Assembly (NCBI RefSeq): GCF_901933205.1
Contig: NC_044572.1
Span: 75,637,465-75,701,464 of the forward strand
Direction of reading: 5' to 3'
Length of the DNA: 64,000 nucleotides
Source: Camarhynchus parvulus
Lineage: Eukaryota > Chordata > Aves > Passeriformes > Thraupidae
This document shows, in pieces, positions 1 through 12,610 of this stretch. Position numbers and translations under genes: made by a program. Each line of letters starts with the position of its first letter. The first letter of the stretch is position 1. The notes beneath the pieces are model-generated. The model did not search any database, was not told the origin of the DNA, and saw only the letters and a list, made by a program, of their open reading frames with translations.

Positions 1-3000
1 TAAAATTTCAATAAAATTTCAATAAAGTAGTTAGAAAAATAACCCTCTAGAAACATGGTCAATATATGACATCTTGTAGTAATATCATGCAGTTCAATCA
101 CTTTGGAAAAAAACCTACTTAGGTTTTATTGTTGGAATATTTGATTTATCATTTTTACGGCATGACTGTGTTCAGATATATTGATCATTTAATTATCTTG
201 TTGCTGATAAATAATTATATTGATAAAATTTAAATTGTGGCAATCTTCTACTATAGAAAGACAATTATCTCAGTAGCACTGGACTGAATGAAAGGAAGTT
301 CTTTCTGTACTAGAATAAAACTCTAGTTTTAAAATTTGCTGATTTGAAAATATGTGTTCTTGCTACTAATAGCTAGTAAATTTCTACTAGCTACAGTTAT
401 ATTTTAAAATGTAAATAGACATTATGAAAAAGAGACATTGTTAGATTTTCAAGGATTTTAAAACACAGTAGAAGGCTTTACTGAAACCTTCTACTGTCTA
501 TTTTTCCATGGCACACTCTAAAAATCCCTTCTGAGTTTTACACTGTTTTGGGGACCAAGCACACAGCTGTACTTGTCAGTTTTATGCTGACTGTTTGACA
601 GGTTATCTTCTTCTTTTCTGATAAAAATGTTTGCAACAAAGTACCTCCAAGGCTTTCACCAAAGTCTTTTTGGTAAATAAAAACTCCAAGACTAGTAAAG
701 TAGACCTTTAGGAATTATTTTACATAATGTAGCATTTGTTTGCTGAACCTCCCCCAATTTCCCCAGCTGTTAATCATATCCATTTTCCAGTTTACTATAT
801 TACTAATAAGTCATGTTTAGATTTAGCTGCTACAAAGTAGGTGGTAATATGTAGCTACTGTACAAAGTCCCACTGTAATTTCAAGCTCTGGTAAAGTACT
901 AAATTCAGGAGCACTTGCAGTTTCACAATAATCCTGCACAGTACAGCAGAGATTATTTGTCATATCTTGTGTTATATAAGAGAAGTATTTTCAATAGTAT
1001 TAGAAACACAACTTGTTATGCTTCTATCTTTTAGATGATCTGGATGGCATATTATATTGAAACAGTTACAGAAAATGTAGACATTAAAAGACAAAATTAA
1101 AATAATTTTACTGATGGAGTCCAGATATGGCAGCATTACAGAATAAAGTGCTATTGATCACAAGAACACAAACAGAAACCAGTTCTCTCTCACTGAAATG
1201 CAATGTCACAAGAGAGAAGTAAAATCAAGTATTTCTCCTATTACATGTTTGAATCACATATTCTCCAGCATTAATGGGCTGACTATCACCAGCAGCTCTC
1301 TCTCAAGTGCATCCTGAGTCCTCTGGGCTTGCCTTACAAAACATGGAATGGTCAATATCCAGCTGCAAACAGTTTTGGTGCAACCATTCCCAGAATAATT
1401 CTTAGTGCAAATAGCTTAAAGACCCATCTAACCTCCTAGCAGGAATTTTCCTTCAGCTACAGCACCCTTGGGAGGCTGAGCAACTGGAGCAAACTCAAAG
1501 CACGACTGGCAGCAAATTGCAGACTCTTGGGAATAACCCTTCCCACACTTTTAAGTTTTTGGAAGGTCCTCCTCTTACCTTACAGCCACATCTTGGTTTT
1601 GAGTCAGATTTTCATTGTGAAATTTTGTGTAAGAAAGGACAGAGTTTCTAGAACTGTGGACACACCCAATTTTTTGTTTGTTTTGGTTTGGTTTTTTTTC
1701 TCAGTAACATACAATTGCTGAGAAAAACTCCTTTTTCAGTAAGGTTTGGCAATTATATTACTAGCTAAATGTGAAGTTTCATACCTATATGAAAAGTTAA
1801 CTGCATAGTTTTTGATTAATTCTATTTAAATGAAAAACTGAAACCACCTGTATTAGGGTATTTTGTAAATATGTTAAAAAATAATTGACCCTGAATTTTT
1901 TTATGTTTTATATCATTTAAGTTTTTAAAGGAAACAATTAAATGGATATTTGAAAGAAGTTCAATATTTTATTTCAAGCAGAAAATTAACACTTTCTCCT
2001 CCAACTTGTCCATGCACCATGAAAAACTTTTGGTTTTCATCTAGAAAACCCAATACTTTTTCTCTTCCACTATATTCTACTTCACCATTTGAATGAAAAA
2101 TACCTATTGCTGCATATCTTTACCTACATACAAAGTGTCACAGACTAGCACTTCACATTTCAAGAAATAAATATGAGTAAGTTAAAATCTCTCCCTGTTC
2201 TGTCATGTCCTCCACAGCAGTGCTGTTACACAGACAGCATTTCACAGCTGAAACAGTTGTCTCCTTTCTCTACAAAGGCACACTCTGCTTACAATACATA
2301 ACTTAAAAGTAATGCTGCTGGCTGTAGTGTTCATGAATAAAACAGTCCAAAACACATATGCTGTTAGCATCAGAGAGTGATTATCTATTGTGTAGGAGCA
2401 CAACGAAGTAATAAAACAAATAATTATATAGGCCCTTACAAAGTTTCTTAAAAATAAAATCTGCATAAGTTTTGATGACGGTTCCTAATCATATCCATTT
2501 CATTGTGAACAATTAGACACATATTATGATTTAAAGAACAGACTTGATGAAGAATTTCTGTTGCTGAAGACAGCATGAGAACTTCTTAAGGCCTTGCTAA
2601 GAGTATTGTCTTTATTTTAAATAATATTTTTTAAAAGCAATTATAACAGACTGTTTTATCATCAGCTAACCTACCCAGGCTGGGGAGTTTTTTTGACATT
2701 CCCCTAGATTCCTTGAAAATTTCTTTAAGTGTTGTCCTTATAAATAAAAAAAAAGCTAAGTAAAAGTTGTTGTTATGAAAGAGTATGCTAAATGTTTTTT
2801 TTTAGTTTGTACTATCTTAGCAGTTTAGAAATCTAATTGAAACTTCAGCTGGAAGTTCTTTGTTCTACTCAGTAATCACCACTCTCAAATATAAAATATT
2901 ATATTTTTAAAATTATATAGATCTTTACTTCATATCAGTGGAAAAAAATTTGCAAAAAGTTTTCATGAATAATGCAATTTAGAGTGTTCACATTTTGAAT

Positions 3001-6000
3001 GCATGTAGGCTTTGTTGGTCCAATAGCACAGAAAATGCAATATCCCTACTCTATATTTAACAAGCTCAATCAATAACTTTTTAGTTGCATATAATGTCAC
3101 TCTATTTCTTTATCCATTAGTAGAATAAAGGAGAAATCTAATATAAGTCTAGATTAGTGATGAAACTTCTTGTGAAATAACCATGATAAAAAAACTTGCA
3201 ATGTTTGTATTTTTTCTGCAATATCTTCTATCTCCCAAAATAATTTTCTTCAAGAGACATTATGGAACTCTACATTAATCTTGCTGGTTTTAGTCTTCAT
3301 TTATTAAAGTAGCACATACTGTTACTCAGCAGCTCAACTTGCATGAACGTGTTCATATCTCTGCACCTAGGTAAGGATTTCTAATTTATAATATGATTTT
3401 GCACATTGTTATCAAGTCAGAGACAGATTTAGCTTTATGAAAGTGATTACCACTTTCAAACTGTTGTATATAAGCTATGGTTATCTTCAAAATAACTGCA
3501 GGTCCGCCTCTCTATTTTAAAGATAAGGAAGGAAGAAATAAGGAATTACAGAGGTTTTTTCCAGATCCCACAGAAAACTATGTCAGACCACATAATACAT
3601 TCAGTTTTCTTGTACCTCCATCTTCCATCCCAACCTTACAACCAGGCTTCCTGTCACTGCTGCAGATAAAACTGTAAGGTTTTGAGAAGAAAAATCTTTA
3701 AGGTCTGGAATGAATACAGCCCTGAACAGCTAACAGCTAGAAACAAATACTCACATACAAAATAAGCAAAGCCAGAGGGAGAACAGAGTGAAAAAGGAAA
3801 ATAAAGGCAAGCCTAAGAATTTAATTTAGAAAGGAACATTTTCAGAAACAAATATTCAGTCTGTAAAATCAAGCCAAATAACATTGAAAAATCTTAGCTT
3901 AATCAAGTGCTTTTCCACAAATGAAATTCAAACCAGAAAAAACTACTTCATCCTCAGAAGACACAGATAGCAGATGATCCTCAGGCTGAAGCATCTCTTA
4001 TAAAGCACATGGAGACATGGAGAAACTCCTGATAACTCACAGATTCTTATAGAGAATGCTTCTGTTGAGACTTGCTGTACAGATGAGATGGCAAGCTTTG
4101 CTGCTCCAGGTCAGATGCAGGAGGAAAGCACACTGGTGCAGCTAGGAAACATTCCATGTCCTGCCCTGAATTCAGGCTGGAATCTTGGGTAAGATCATGC
4201 CTACAGTCTTCAGCTTCTCTTCAAGTGAGGCTGAGCTTTTGCTATGCTTCACCTAAGGGCAATGCTGGATAATAAGCTTCCCCCAAACAAATATTAAGAA
4301 CTGAATACTTTTAGATGAGAAAGTAAAAATAAGTATATAGAGCAAATATGATGATATACACTCATGCCTGCACCAATAACACATATTAAACTTTACAATC
4401 TGGTAGCACTGTTTTTTATAACACACTATAAGGATTAATGAGATTTACTAACATAAATATCTGAAACCAACAAAATACCATTATTGAAATCAAGATACAT
4501 TTCTGAACTCTTTTCCTAGCTTTCTTTCATCTTATTAGTGAAAGACATGTAGGTCCCAGCTGTGTTTATATTTTTTTTTAAATCAAGCTTTCTTCAGCCC
4601 ACTGCTTAATCCCTAGCACTGCTGAACATGAACAAATAAATTAACAAGTTAAGAGGCACTCAGTCGCTATTAGAATACACTCGCTATGCAAAACTGAGAT
4701 GACAAGCATCAAGCATTTTCTATTAGGTTAAAACTTAAAATCTGAGAGGACTCTTATTTCTCTAAGGATTAAATTGTACTGAATGTACACAAAAAAGTTT
4801 CAGCAATGAGGTGATAGAAGTTCTAAATGCAGTTTTTCCAGGATATGTCATTGACAATAACAAACATAACTGACAACAATTACATAAGTTATCCTAACCA
4901 GGCAAATGCTAATGGCTAACTAATAGCTGAAAATACAGTTTATTACAATTATTAGGTATATAATATCTTCCAAAAAATTCAAATGTAGACAATCAACATG
5001 ACCTTCAGATTAAGAGAATAAAACAATTCACTGAGAATATTCAAGAGGCTTCAAATTCTAATTGAAATTTTGCATTCTTTTCTGTTTACTAATTTTTCCC
5101 TAAGGGCTTTGAAATAAAACTGAATAGTTATAATTAAATTGCAAACTTGATTCATATAATTTCTTTTCAATGTCGCATACAGCAATACAATAAATTGCTA
5201 GCATCTTGTATGCCACACCATAACTTAAAAAATAACAGATTTAGGGGTGGGGGAAGAAGTGAAGTCAATTTCATGGACTAATTGAACTCAAAAAAGGATG
5301 ATGTCATGTAAAGCATTTTGGAGGTAAGTCTGAACCTTAAAAAAGATGTCTTACAGGAATAATAAATACAGGAATACTGTATAGAGAGAAAAGTATGACA
5401 GGAAAAAAAGTATCCATAAGTGTAAAGGCTATGCTTATCAAGAAGGATATGTAAGTGCTGCTAAGGAAGAGGATCCCAAAGTGTGAATTCCAGTTAGTCT
5501 TAAGACACTTTTGATGGAAACAACAGAATGATGTTCTGTAATATTTCTGGAGAAACAGGATTGAAATACTGCTTACAGAACAAACAGAAAAGCCATATTT
5601 CTTTAATCTAGAAGAAGGGAAGAACTTGATCCTGAGAAACTTAAACCAAGAGAAATTCCTAGCAGAAATGTCTTTCATTCACTTTTCCAGAGCAATGTGA
5701 TAAACAGTTTTTTCATATTAAAAAGGGTTCCTTTCTAATCAGGAAGAGCGACTGTCTAATCCCAAGAAATATCAGCATCCTGGAACTTGGATGATGATCA
5801 TTGAAATTCTATTGAAGTGTTTTGCTGGTGTCACAAATGAATGCACTTAAAAAGATATTTATCTGTTACAGACTTAGACATTGATGTCAGTATTTAAGAA
5901 ACTGAATCAGATCATTCCCATGCTTCAAAATACCTACTAGACTGATTTTCAACAGCAATACATGTTGACAGTGCATAGTTCCTATTCATTATCAAGCATT

Positions 6001-9000
6001 ATCAATATGTATTTGAAGTAACAATCTATTCCAAATGCATTTTAGATTCAGAAAATATATAATGCTCCTTTATGGACTCTGATGTGAAGAGATTGATTTC
6101 AGTGATATCCTCATCTATTGGTGTCAGGACATTCGTCCATGTGTCATTTTATTTGAGTCTGCAATAGCTAATTTGTGCTGTTCAAGAGATAGATTTGGAT
6201 GATGGATTATCTGGCCCACAAACCATTTATAAAGACTGGCTCTTTAGCTAAAAACTAAGGGGATAGCTCATGCACTGCTCCAGTAACAGACAACGGTAGT
6301 ACTAATGCTCATGAGTACTTGAAATTGCAGTGTCTGGAGGAAAGGTGGGGTACATCTCCCTGACCAGCCTGAGTTTCTGAACATTACCAGTATGGGCAAC
6401 ACATTCTAACTGTGCTCCCTCCCCAAGTATGGATGAATGGGAGATGAGACTTTGACTGAAGGACATATTTTCTATACACTGTTCAGGCCTTTTCTGCCAG
6501 TGTATAGACTTACGCATGGATTTGCATCTCTAGGGAGCAAACATCTAACTAGATAATGCCCATGTAGTGCCAGATTTGAACATCAACTTCCTGCACCAAT
6601 GGGTAATGAGAATGCATACTCTCATGCTAACAAGAAAAAAAAGGTTGTTTTGTCAGTGTATGGTGGCTGTTGTATAGAGAGGAGATGAGTATGATCAAAA
6701 TCCTTGCTGCCATAGACTTCGATAGTGCTCTTAGGAGTTCTATCTGCTGACCGTGCTAGATGCTGAAGAACAGAGAATTCCTGTGGTTTTGTTCATGCAA
6801 TTAACTGTTTGGAGAAAAAAAAAAACAAAGAGTCATCCTTTACCAGTCAGTCACCAAGACATGGATCTAACAGTTTGGAATCATAGCCTTTACCAGTGTA
6901 TCAATTTATTCAGGCATTTTTCACATCCTGCAGCAAAACTCTGCTATCAGGTTATATACAGTGTCCCTTCTGGCCAACCAGTCTGACAAAATCAGGAAAA
7001 GGCCGTCTCTACCTCTTCTCATAATGGGCAAATCCCATGTTAACCAAATTGCTATCTGCAGGCTGACTGCCTTTTCCTTGGTATCTCATAGATTCTTATT
7101 TTCTCTTGAATCCTTGAGCTGCTGTCACCATCTCAGCAATTTCATTTCTGCATTCTCCCTTTTATTGTCATACATGGCTTTAGCTCATGTCCTTTCTCAT
7201 TCCTTAGCAACAGACTTCATAATAAAATTGAATCAAGATCACACCACTGTGTTGTGCCAAATGAGGTCTGAAGTGACAGGCTGAAGGTTATAGCTTGCTG
7301 TCACTTCAACTGGGAATGTCATTGAACACCTGCTCATTAAATACATTCAGTGCCATGTGAAAACCAAAGGCCAGAAGCAAGAATGGATAATGATCCTGGT
7401 CTATTGTGAATCTAAGCCATTTAGAGTACAAAGAACTGGTAAAGACTGGGAAAAAAGCTTCAGATTGAGAAATGAGAATCAGCCTTTTTTTTCTTGAACA
7501 AGACGATTATCCCCACTAAGTCAGTATGCTGCAACTGAATTTTTCAGAACATGTGGTTCAGGTTGGTCAAATCTGAAAGTGTTCTGTAATAAGAGAAAGT
7601 AACTAACATAAGACTTAAAACACTGTTATGGACTACTCTTTGAAAAAAGAGCCCATCCTCACTTATCTGAAGTCAAGATTTACTTACTGAAATCCTAATT
7701 TATCAGTGAATTACAGAACTCCAGACCTAATTATAGAGGAAAAAAGACTAAAAGAAAATAATGCTATTCTATAAAAAATATTGATAAAATTAATAGTAAT
7801 ATAGTTTAAACTATTCACATTTCCCAATAACTGCATCTTTTTAATGATGTAGTAGTTTCTCTGCTTTCCAGACCCTAAGGTTGATGTCTTCAGTCTGGAA
7901 GACTGAAGTCTGGACTATAGGGAAAGTAAAGCAAAAACACAGTACTTCTTTCATCCTTTCCTGGGAAGTTAAAGTTTATTTATCATATTGATGGTTTCCT
8001 CCTCCTCACTCTGGACCTATTTGGAGTAATTTAATGTATTTTCTGATACATTTTCCACCTTGTTTTCTTCTCTGTTGACCAGTCCATGTTGCACTGAAAT
8101 TTTGCGGTTCCTCCGTTTGTGTACCCTACCCTCACAGCGATTGAAACTGGGGAAGTTTGGGGATGTGTAGAGAGAAAGTACTTGGGAAACTGATTTTCTT
8201 GTCTGGCCCAGTATGAATTTTGTTGCATTCTCAGTAAGCTGGAATGGATAGCCTCTGTGTGAATTCAAAAAGCATGGTGCCTTTATGAGATGAGCTGTTT
8301 CTAGAAGCCGCTCCTAACAGGAAGCTGTTTGTAAGAGATATATTTTAGCCCAATGTACAGTTCTGATGAAAGAAACAATACAAGAAAAAAATCTAATGTA
8401 TCTGTTCTACAAAATGACCAGAAAGGCAGAGTCTGCCCAAACTGTGAGGATAGATCAAACTGACAAGAAAAAAGTATGATAGCAATAATTGCTATAAGTC
8501 TCCAGGGTTCAATAAGGAAACTGGTCAGAGATTTGGAACTGACTTATGAAGATAGAAGTTAAAACATCTATCATAGCAAATTTCATTTAATTTGACAGTC
8601 AGAAGCAAATATGAAATGTGGAAATGTTCAGAGATAGAACATAATATACCACTGTCTTTACTTTCCAGGAGAGTATGCCCAGGAATTCAGTCTTTCTTGC
8701 TTTTAGTGATAGGGACACACAGGTACTTTTTTTTATAACACTTCAAAGTTTAAGAATCTTTGCATTTAATAATAACTGCAGCTTTAGTTGTATGAAATGC
8801 TGGCCAAACAATATGTATTGTCTTCAGGCCGTTCAAATGAGAAACTGATTTAGAGGATGAGATGTACTCTTCACTTGTAAACAAAGTCTCCATATTAAGA
8901 TTGTGTGTTACACCAAAATCAGGAAAAAGTACATAAACATATAATTTTAGTAAAGGATTAAACAGAATTTATAAAACATGTTTTACTGAATGAAAGGTTT

Positions 9001-9779
9001 AATTTGATTCATGATGTGATTAATAAAGCAAATTTGTTTGTGAATTAAATGCTTGTGAATATCATGCTGACTAAAATTTCTTTCAAAAGTTTGGTAAAAG
9101 ATCCATTTATACTAAACAAAAGAAAATAAAATAAAAAAACCCCAGCCAAGTAAAAAGTGATACTTTAAATGTATGATGTGATAATTTAAAAGCTACTCTA
9201 AAACCAAGGCAAAACACAAAACCAGCACAATAATAAAAGGGTATGAGAATGTTAGAAATTAAAGAGGAGAGGGAGAAAACAATCACTGGAAAAATTAATA
9301 AACTATGAGAAAAAAAAGTGTGCTCTCAACTATATATATAAAAAACAATTGCTGGGGAAACAGAAGGAAATTCAGGCAAACTGAGATGCAGTACATGTAA
9401 GCCTTGAAACCATCTTTTTTACTGGGAACTAAAATGCTAAGGGGTTACAAAACAGATTCCAATAAATTATTTTAACATATTCAACAACAGAAAAATAAGA
9501 AAAGACAGAAAGGTGAGAGTGGGGCAAATACTGAAATTAATCTGAGAGAGAATAATGCAAGAGCTGATTCTGCAGTGGAGAGAAAGAAGAATATTGAAGT
9601 TTGATATATAATCAGTGGGAGAATTCTGGGAATGTTACATCCTTATACACTTATGTAAAATATGTACATTTTGAGAATATAGCAGTGACATCACCATAAG
9701 TAGTAGATACTTAGACTGAACTATTAATGACCTTAGAACAAGGGAACATGTGTGAATAAATTTGCCTGTAGCTCTGTTA
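1..9779. other. Unique AT-rich non-coding DNA
   Basis: No exon, RNA gene or recognisable interspersed repeat was found here. The sequence is AT-rich with many short A and T runs. The longest open frame is 113 codons on the minus strand at 5337-5678; it has no recognisable domain or homology. Stops are frequent in all frames. A hairpin at 7864-7926 is listed separately. The stretch around 6100-6800 is slightly less AT-rich and could hold an old, unrecognised repeat. Most likely intergenic or deep intronic. Confidence 0.6.
7864..7926. other. Imperfect hairpin with perfect 8-bp inner stem
   Basis: The inner stem CTTCAGTC (7888-7895) pairs perfectly with GACTGAAG (7901-7908) across a 5-nt loop. 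An outer stem CTTTCC (7864-7869) pairs with GGAAAG (7921-7926). The intervening arms can pair partly, with a bulge on the left side. The overall size of about 63 nt is in the range of a pre-miRNA-like or small MITE-like fold. No transcript evidence is available from sequence alone, and a chance inverted repeat remains possible. Confidence 0.35.
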
Positions 9780-10268
9780 GTTCCCCTCTCAGGGGACCAC
9801 ACCTGAAATATTATGTTCAGTTTTAGTACCTAACATTCAAAAGAGATGTGGGCAGTCTGGAGAGGGTCCAGAGAAGGGCACTAGAGATAATGAAAGGTCT
9901 GGGAAACATGTCTTATGAGGAAAGACGGTGAGAACCTGATTTTTACAACCTGGAAAAAAAAAGGTTTAGGAGATCCTTCAATAGCATGTTCCAGTGTTTA
10001 AAGGGTGTCTACAGAAGTGGAGAATCCCTTCTGACAAGAAGTCACAGGTACAAGTTACTCCTGGAGTGATTCTATTAGACAAAAAAGGAAAATTTTTCAC
10101 TATGAGACAATGATCCATCAGAATGATCTTCCCAGGAAAGTGCTGGATTCCCCAGTGAAGAACATTGTGGGATTCAGCTGGGTCATCTTGTCTGGATCAT
10201 GCTCTTGCCAAGAAAGGTTGGACCACATGATCCTTGAAGTCCCCTTCCAGCTGATATTCTATGATTCT
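9780..10268 (+). mobile_element. CR1 LINE, 5'-truncated 3' end
   Basis: This is the 3' part of a CR1 non-LTR retrotransposon in plus orientation. The segment GGAGAGGGTCCAGAGAAGGG near 9858-9877 is the hallmark of the end of the CR1 reverse-transcriptase reading frame. The 3' UTR carries GGACCACATGATCCTTGAAG near 10220, and the element ends in the CR1 tail ATTCTATGATTCT (10256-10268). The reading frame is broken by many stops, so it is an old dead copy. 5' truncation is normal for CR1. The 5' limit is approximate. Confidence 0.9.
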
Positions 10269-10787
10269 AAGATAATGCAGTCCGATTCACACTTAAACAA
10301 ACAAAAATAAAATCTACTTATATTTCTTGGCAGGATAATTCATTACACTGGATAATAATGTACACCAGTTAACATTTCAAAATGTCAAGCACATCTGTTT
10401 AATTGCATTAGTACCTTTGCAGATAGGAATATATAATTTTGACCTTCTGAATGGTCACATTAACAGTTAAGACAAATCTACATATATCAAGTAACCTAGA
10501 ATATTTGTTGCAAAGTTCAAAATACTTTGAATCAATTCATGCAAGATTAGATAAGAACATGCAAAGGGCAGAAGGAAGACACAGAACTGCATATTCAGCT
10601 AAATGTTCATTACCACACATATCCATCTGAATTTGAAATCACAAAAAAAGCATTTATCTGTTGTATCAAAAGTCTACATGCAAGCATAAAGCCAAATTTA
10701 AGCTGAAAACAAAACTGTTATAAAGAGATATGTGTCAGTAATCTAGACAGAATAGAGAATAAAAAAAAATTGTCTCTCACATTGTCC
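10269..10787. other. Unique non-coding DNA
   Basis: AT-rich sequence between the CR1 end and the target-site duplication of the next LTR. No gene or repeat was recognised. Confidence 0.6.
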
Positions 10788-10792
10788 TGGGT
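10788..10792. repeat. Target-site duplication, left copy (CACAT)
   Basis: This 5-bp sequence directly abuts the TG start of the solo LTR and is repeated exactly at 11430-11434 after the CA end. It marks the integration site. Confidence 0.85.
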
Positions 10793-11429
10793 TGACTGTA
10801 TGATGCTTTTATCCCCAATCATCTCATTCTGTTTTATGCTGAATAATAAGTTTTGCACCTTTAAGACGTGTTCTAGAGAGTGAAGGGGGGGAGAGAAGAA
10901 GTGCGCAGTTTGCTTTCAGGCATTGCACTCACTCCTCCTCCTTCCTGCTCCTGGACTGTGTTGTCTGCGGATGGACAGACAGCGGGACAGAGCTCTTTTT
11001 TGTTTTTAGTTAGTTTAGCTAGCTGAGGCAAAGAAGTTCCCTGGATTGTGGGTTTTTTCCTTTTCTTTGGGCCTCTTGAATCCTGCTCTGGACTGAACAC
11101 CCAGGGGAGCACTGGCAGCTGCACCTGTGGCCACTGGGCCAGGCCTGGGCCGCGGCATTTCCAGCACTGGACGGGCTGATAAGAGACTGAGTGAGCTCAG
11201 CTGCAACCCGGGGACGGGAGGTTTCTCAGTTTGTCATCTCTTTTGGAGCAGCAACGGGTTTTATTGTTTAATATTGTTTAGGTTTTATTGTTTAATAAAC
11301 AGTTTTTTTCCACTTTTCTCCAGGGAGGTAGTTTCTCCCAGACCAGTTGCGGGGAGGGGCCGATTGAATCTGCTTTCCTACAGGAGGCCCTTTGGGGATC
11401 CTCTCCCAAATTTGCTCTGAACCAGGACA
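10793..11429 (+). mobile_element. Solo ERV LTR with perfect 5-bp target-site duplication
   Basis: A 637-bp element begins TGTCCTGGGTTGAC and ends AACCAGGACA, so its ends are short inverted repeats of the TG...CA type used by retroviral integrases. It is flanked by an exact 5-bp direct repeat, CACAT, at 10788-10792 and 11430-11434. This matches the 5-bp duplication typical of ERVL-type insertions, although other classes can overlap. A polyadenylation-type AATAAA lies at 11294-11299 on the plus strand, giving the orientation. No internal retroviral sequence or second LTR is present, so it is a solo LTR left by LTR-LTR recombination. It is more GC- and CpG-rich than its surroundings, and its short open frames are incidental. 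Confidence 0.88.
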
Positions 11430-11434
11430 CACAT
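11430..11434. repeat. Target-site duplication, right copy (CACAT)
   Basis: Exact copy of 10788-10792, immediately after the terminal CA of the solo LTR. Confidence 0.85.
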
Positions 11435-12174
11435 TAATTGCATATTTATGCCATGAAGGTGAAGAGGCTTTAGTTATTAATTGTTGTAGTAGACAATGTT
11501 TTACCTACATTATAGATTTGACGACCATAGTCACATTAACACACAATATCTAGAAAATTACAAAACAATATAAAAAGTAGTCCTTTAGGCATCAATAGAT
11601 ACGAAGTACAATATTATTTCAAAATTCAAAATGCTGTCAGAAATAACCTTAGAGGTGACGTATGAAAACTCTATCCTGGGAATGGAAAACTTCAATTTAA
11701 ACAATTTGCAGTACAACAGAAGACAATTCCAGCAGGAAAATATTTTTTAGATCATTTTTATGTCAAATGATATGGAATGGGACATTTAAAATTTTATCAC
11801 TAAAATTTATGGGGAAAAAAACCTTTTTGTAAATACTATTCCCCAAACATGGAAGTGCCCTTTCATTAAAAAAAAAGAAAAAGGCAAAGTTTTTACAATA
11901 AGCATACTTCTTAGAAAAAATAAGGGGAAAATTAATGCTGATTTATAAAGTGAATTATCATACAACACTATTAATAAAAGGAACTAACAACACATATTGA
12001 TTTGGGTAAAATGAAATCTTGGAAGATGTAATCTCTGTGAAATTACTTTGACCTCCAATGCTTTTAGCTAATCTACATGGACAGAATAATTTAGAAACAT
12101 GTACTTAGTAATGGAAGAGCATAAAATCTAACTTTATGACTGCAATTCTAATCTCGAGTAACTAACTACACATT
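11435..12174. other. Unique non-coding DNA
   Basis: AT-rich, no open frame of note, no recognised repeat. Confidence 0.6.
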
Positions 12175-12610
12175 TGTGGCAGGTTGACCTTAGCTGGAGG
12201 CCGGGTGCCAACCCAGTAGCTCAATCACTCCCCCTTCTCAGCTGGGCAGGGGAGAGAAAATCAAATGAAAAAGTCTCCTAGTTTCTGATAAACCAGTTCG
12301 TCAAAGCACAAGTAAAGAAAAACCCAAAGATTTTGTTTTCCACTTCCCACCAGGAAATTATGTCCAGCCACTGGCTAGAAAGCAGGACTTCAGCAAGCAT
12401 ACTGTTTGCTCTCGAAGGCAAACGTTGTAAATAACAAATGCTGTCTTTTCCTTAACTTTCTATGTCTGAGTTGATGCCGTATGGTATGGAATATCCATTT
12501 CATTAATCTGGGTCAGCTGACCTCATTCTGTCCCCTATCAGGATCTTGTTCACCTTCAGACTACTAATTGGGATGGGGAGGAGGGGGTGGGGTGTGTGTG
12601 AATGTTGAAG
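12175..12610 (-). mobile_element. Degraded ERVL-type LTR fragment, antisense
   Basis: The segment starts TGTGGCAGGTTGACC and continues with CTCAATCACTCCCC, CTCAGCTGGGCAGGGG and, near 12480, a GTATGGTATGGAATATCC block followed by GGGTCAGCTGACC. These are antisense signatures of avian ERVL-like LTRs, several better copies of which lie elsewhere in this window. Similarity fades near 12610, so the sense 5' end is missing. No target-site duplication was seen. The first part resembles the LTR at 34279-35250, whereas the later part resembles the LTR at 54207-54796. Confidence 0.65.

Noticed and set aside
5337..5678. 113-codon minus-strand open frame
   Set aside because: Low-complexity, phenylalanine- and serine-rich product of AT-rich DNA. 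No domain, and no splice or promoter context.
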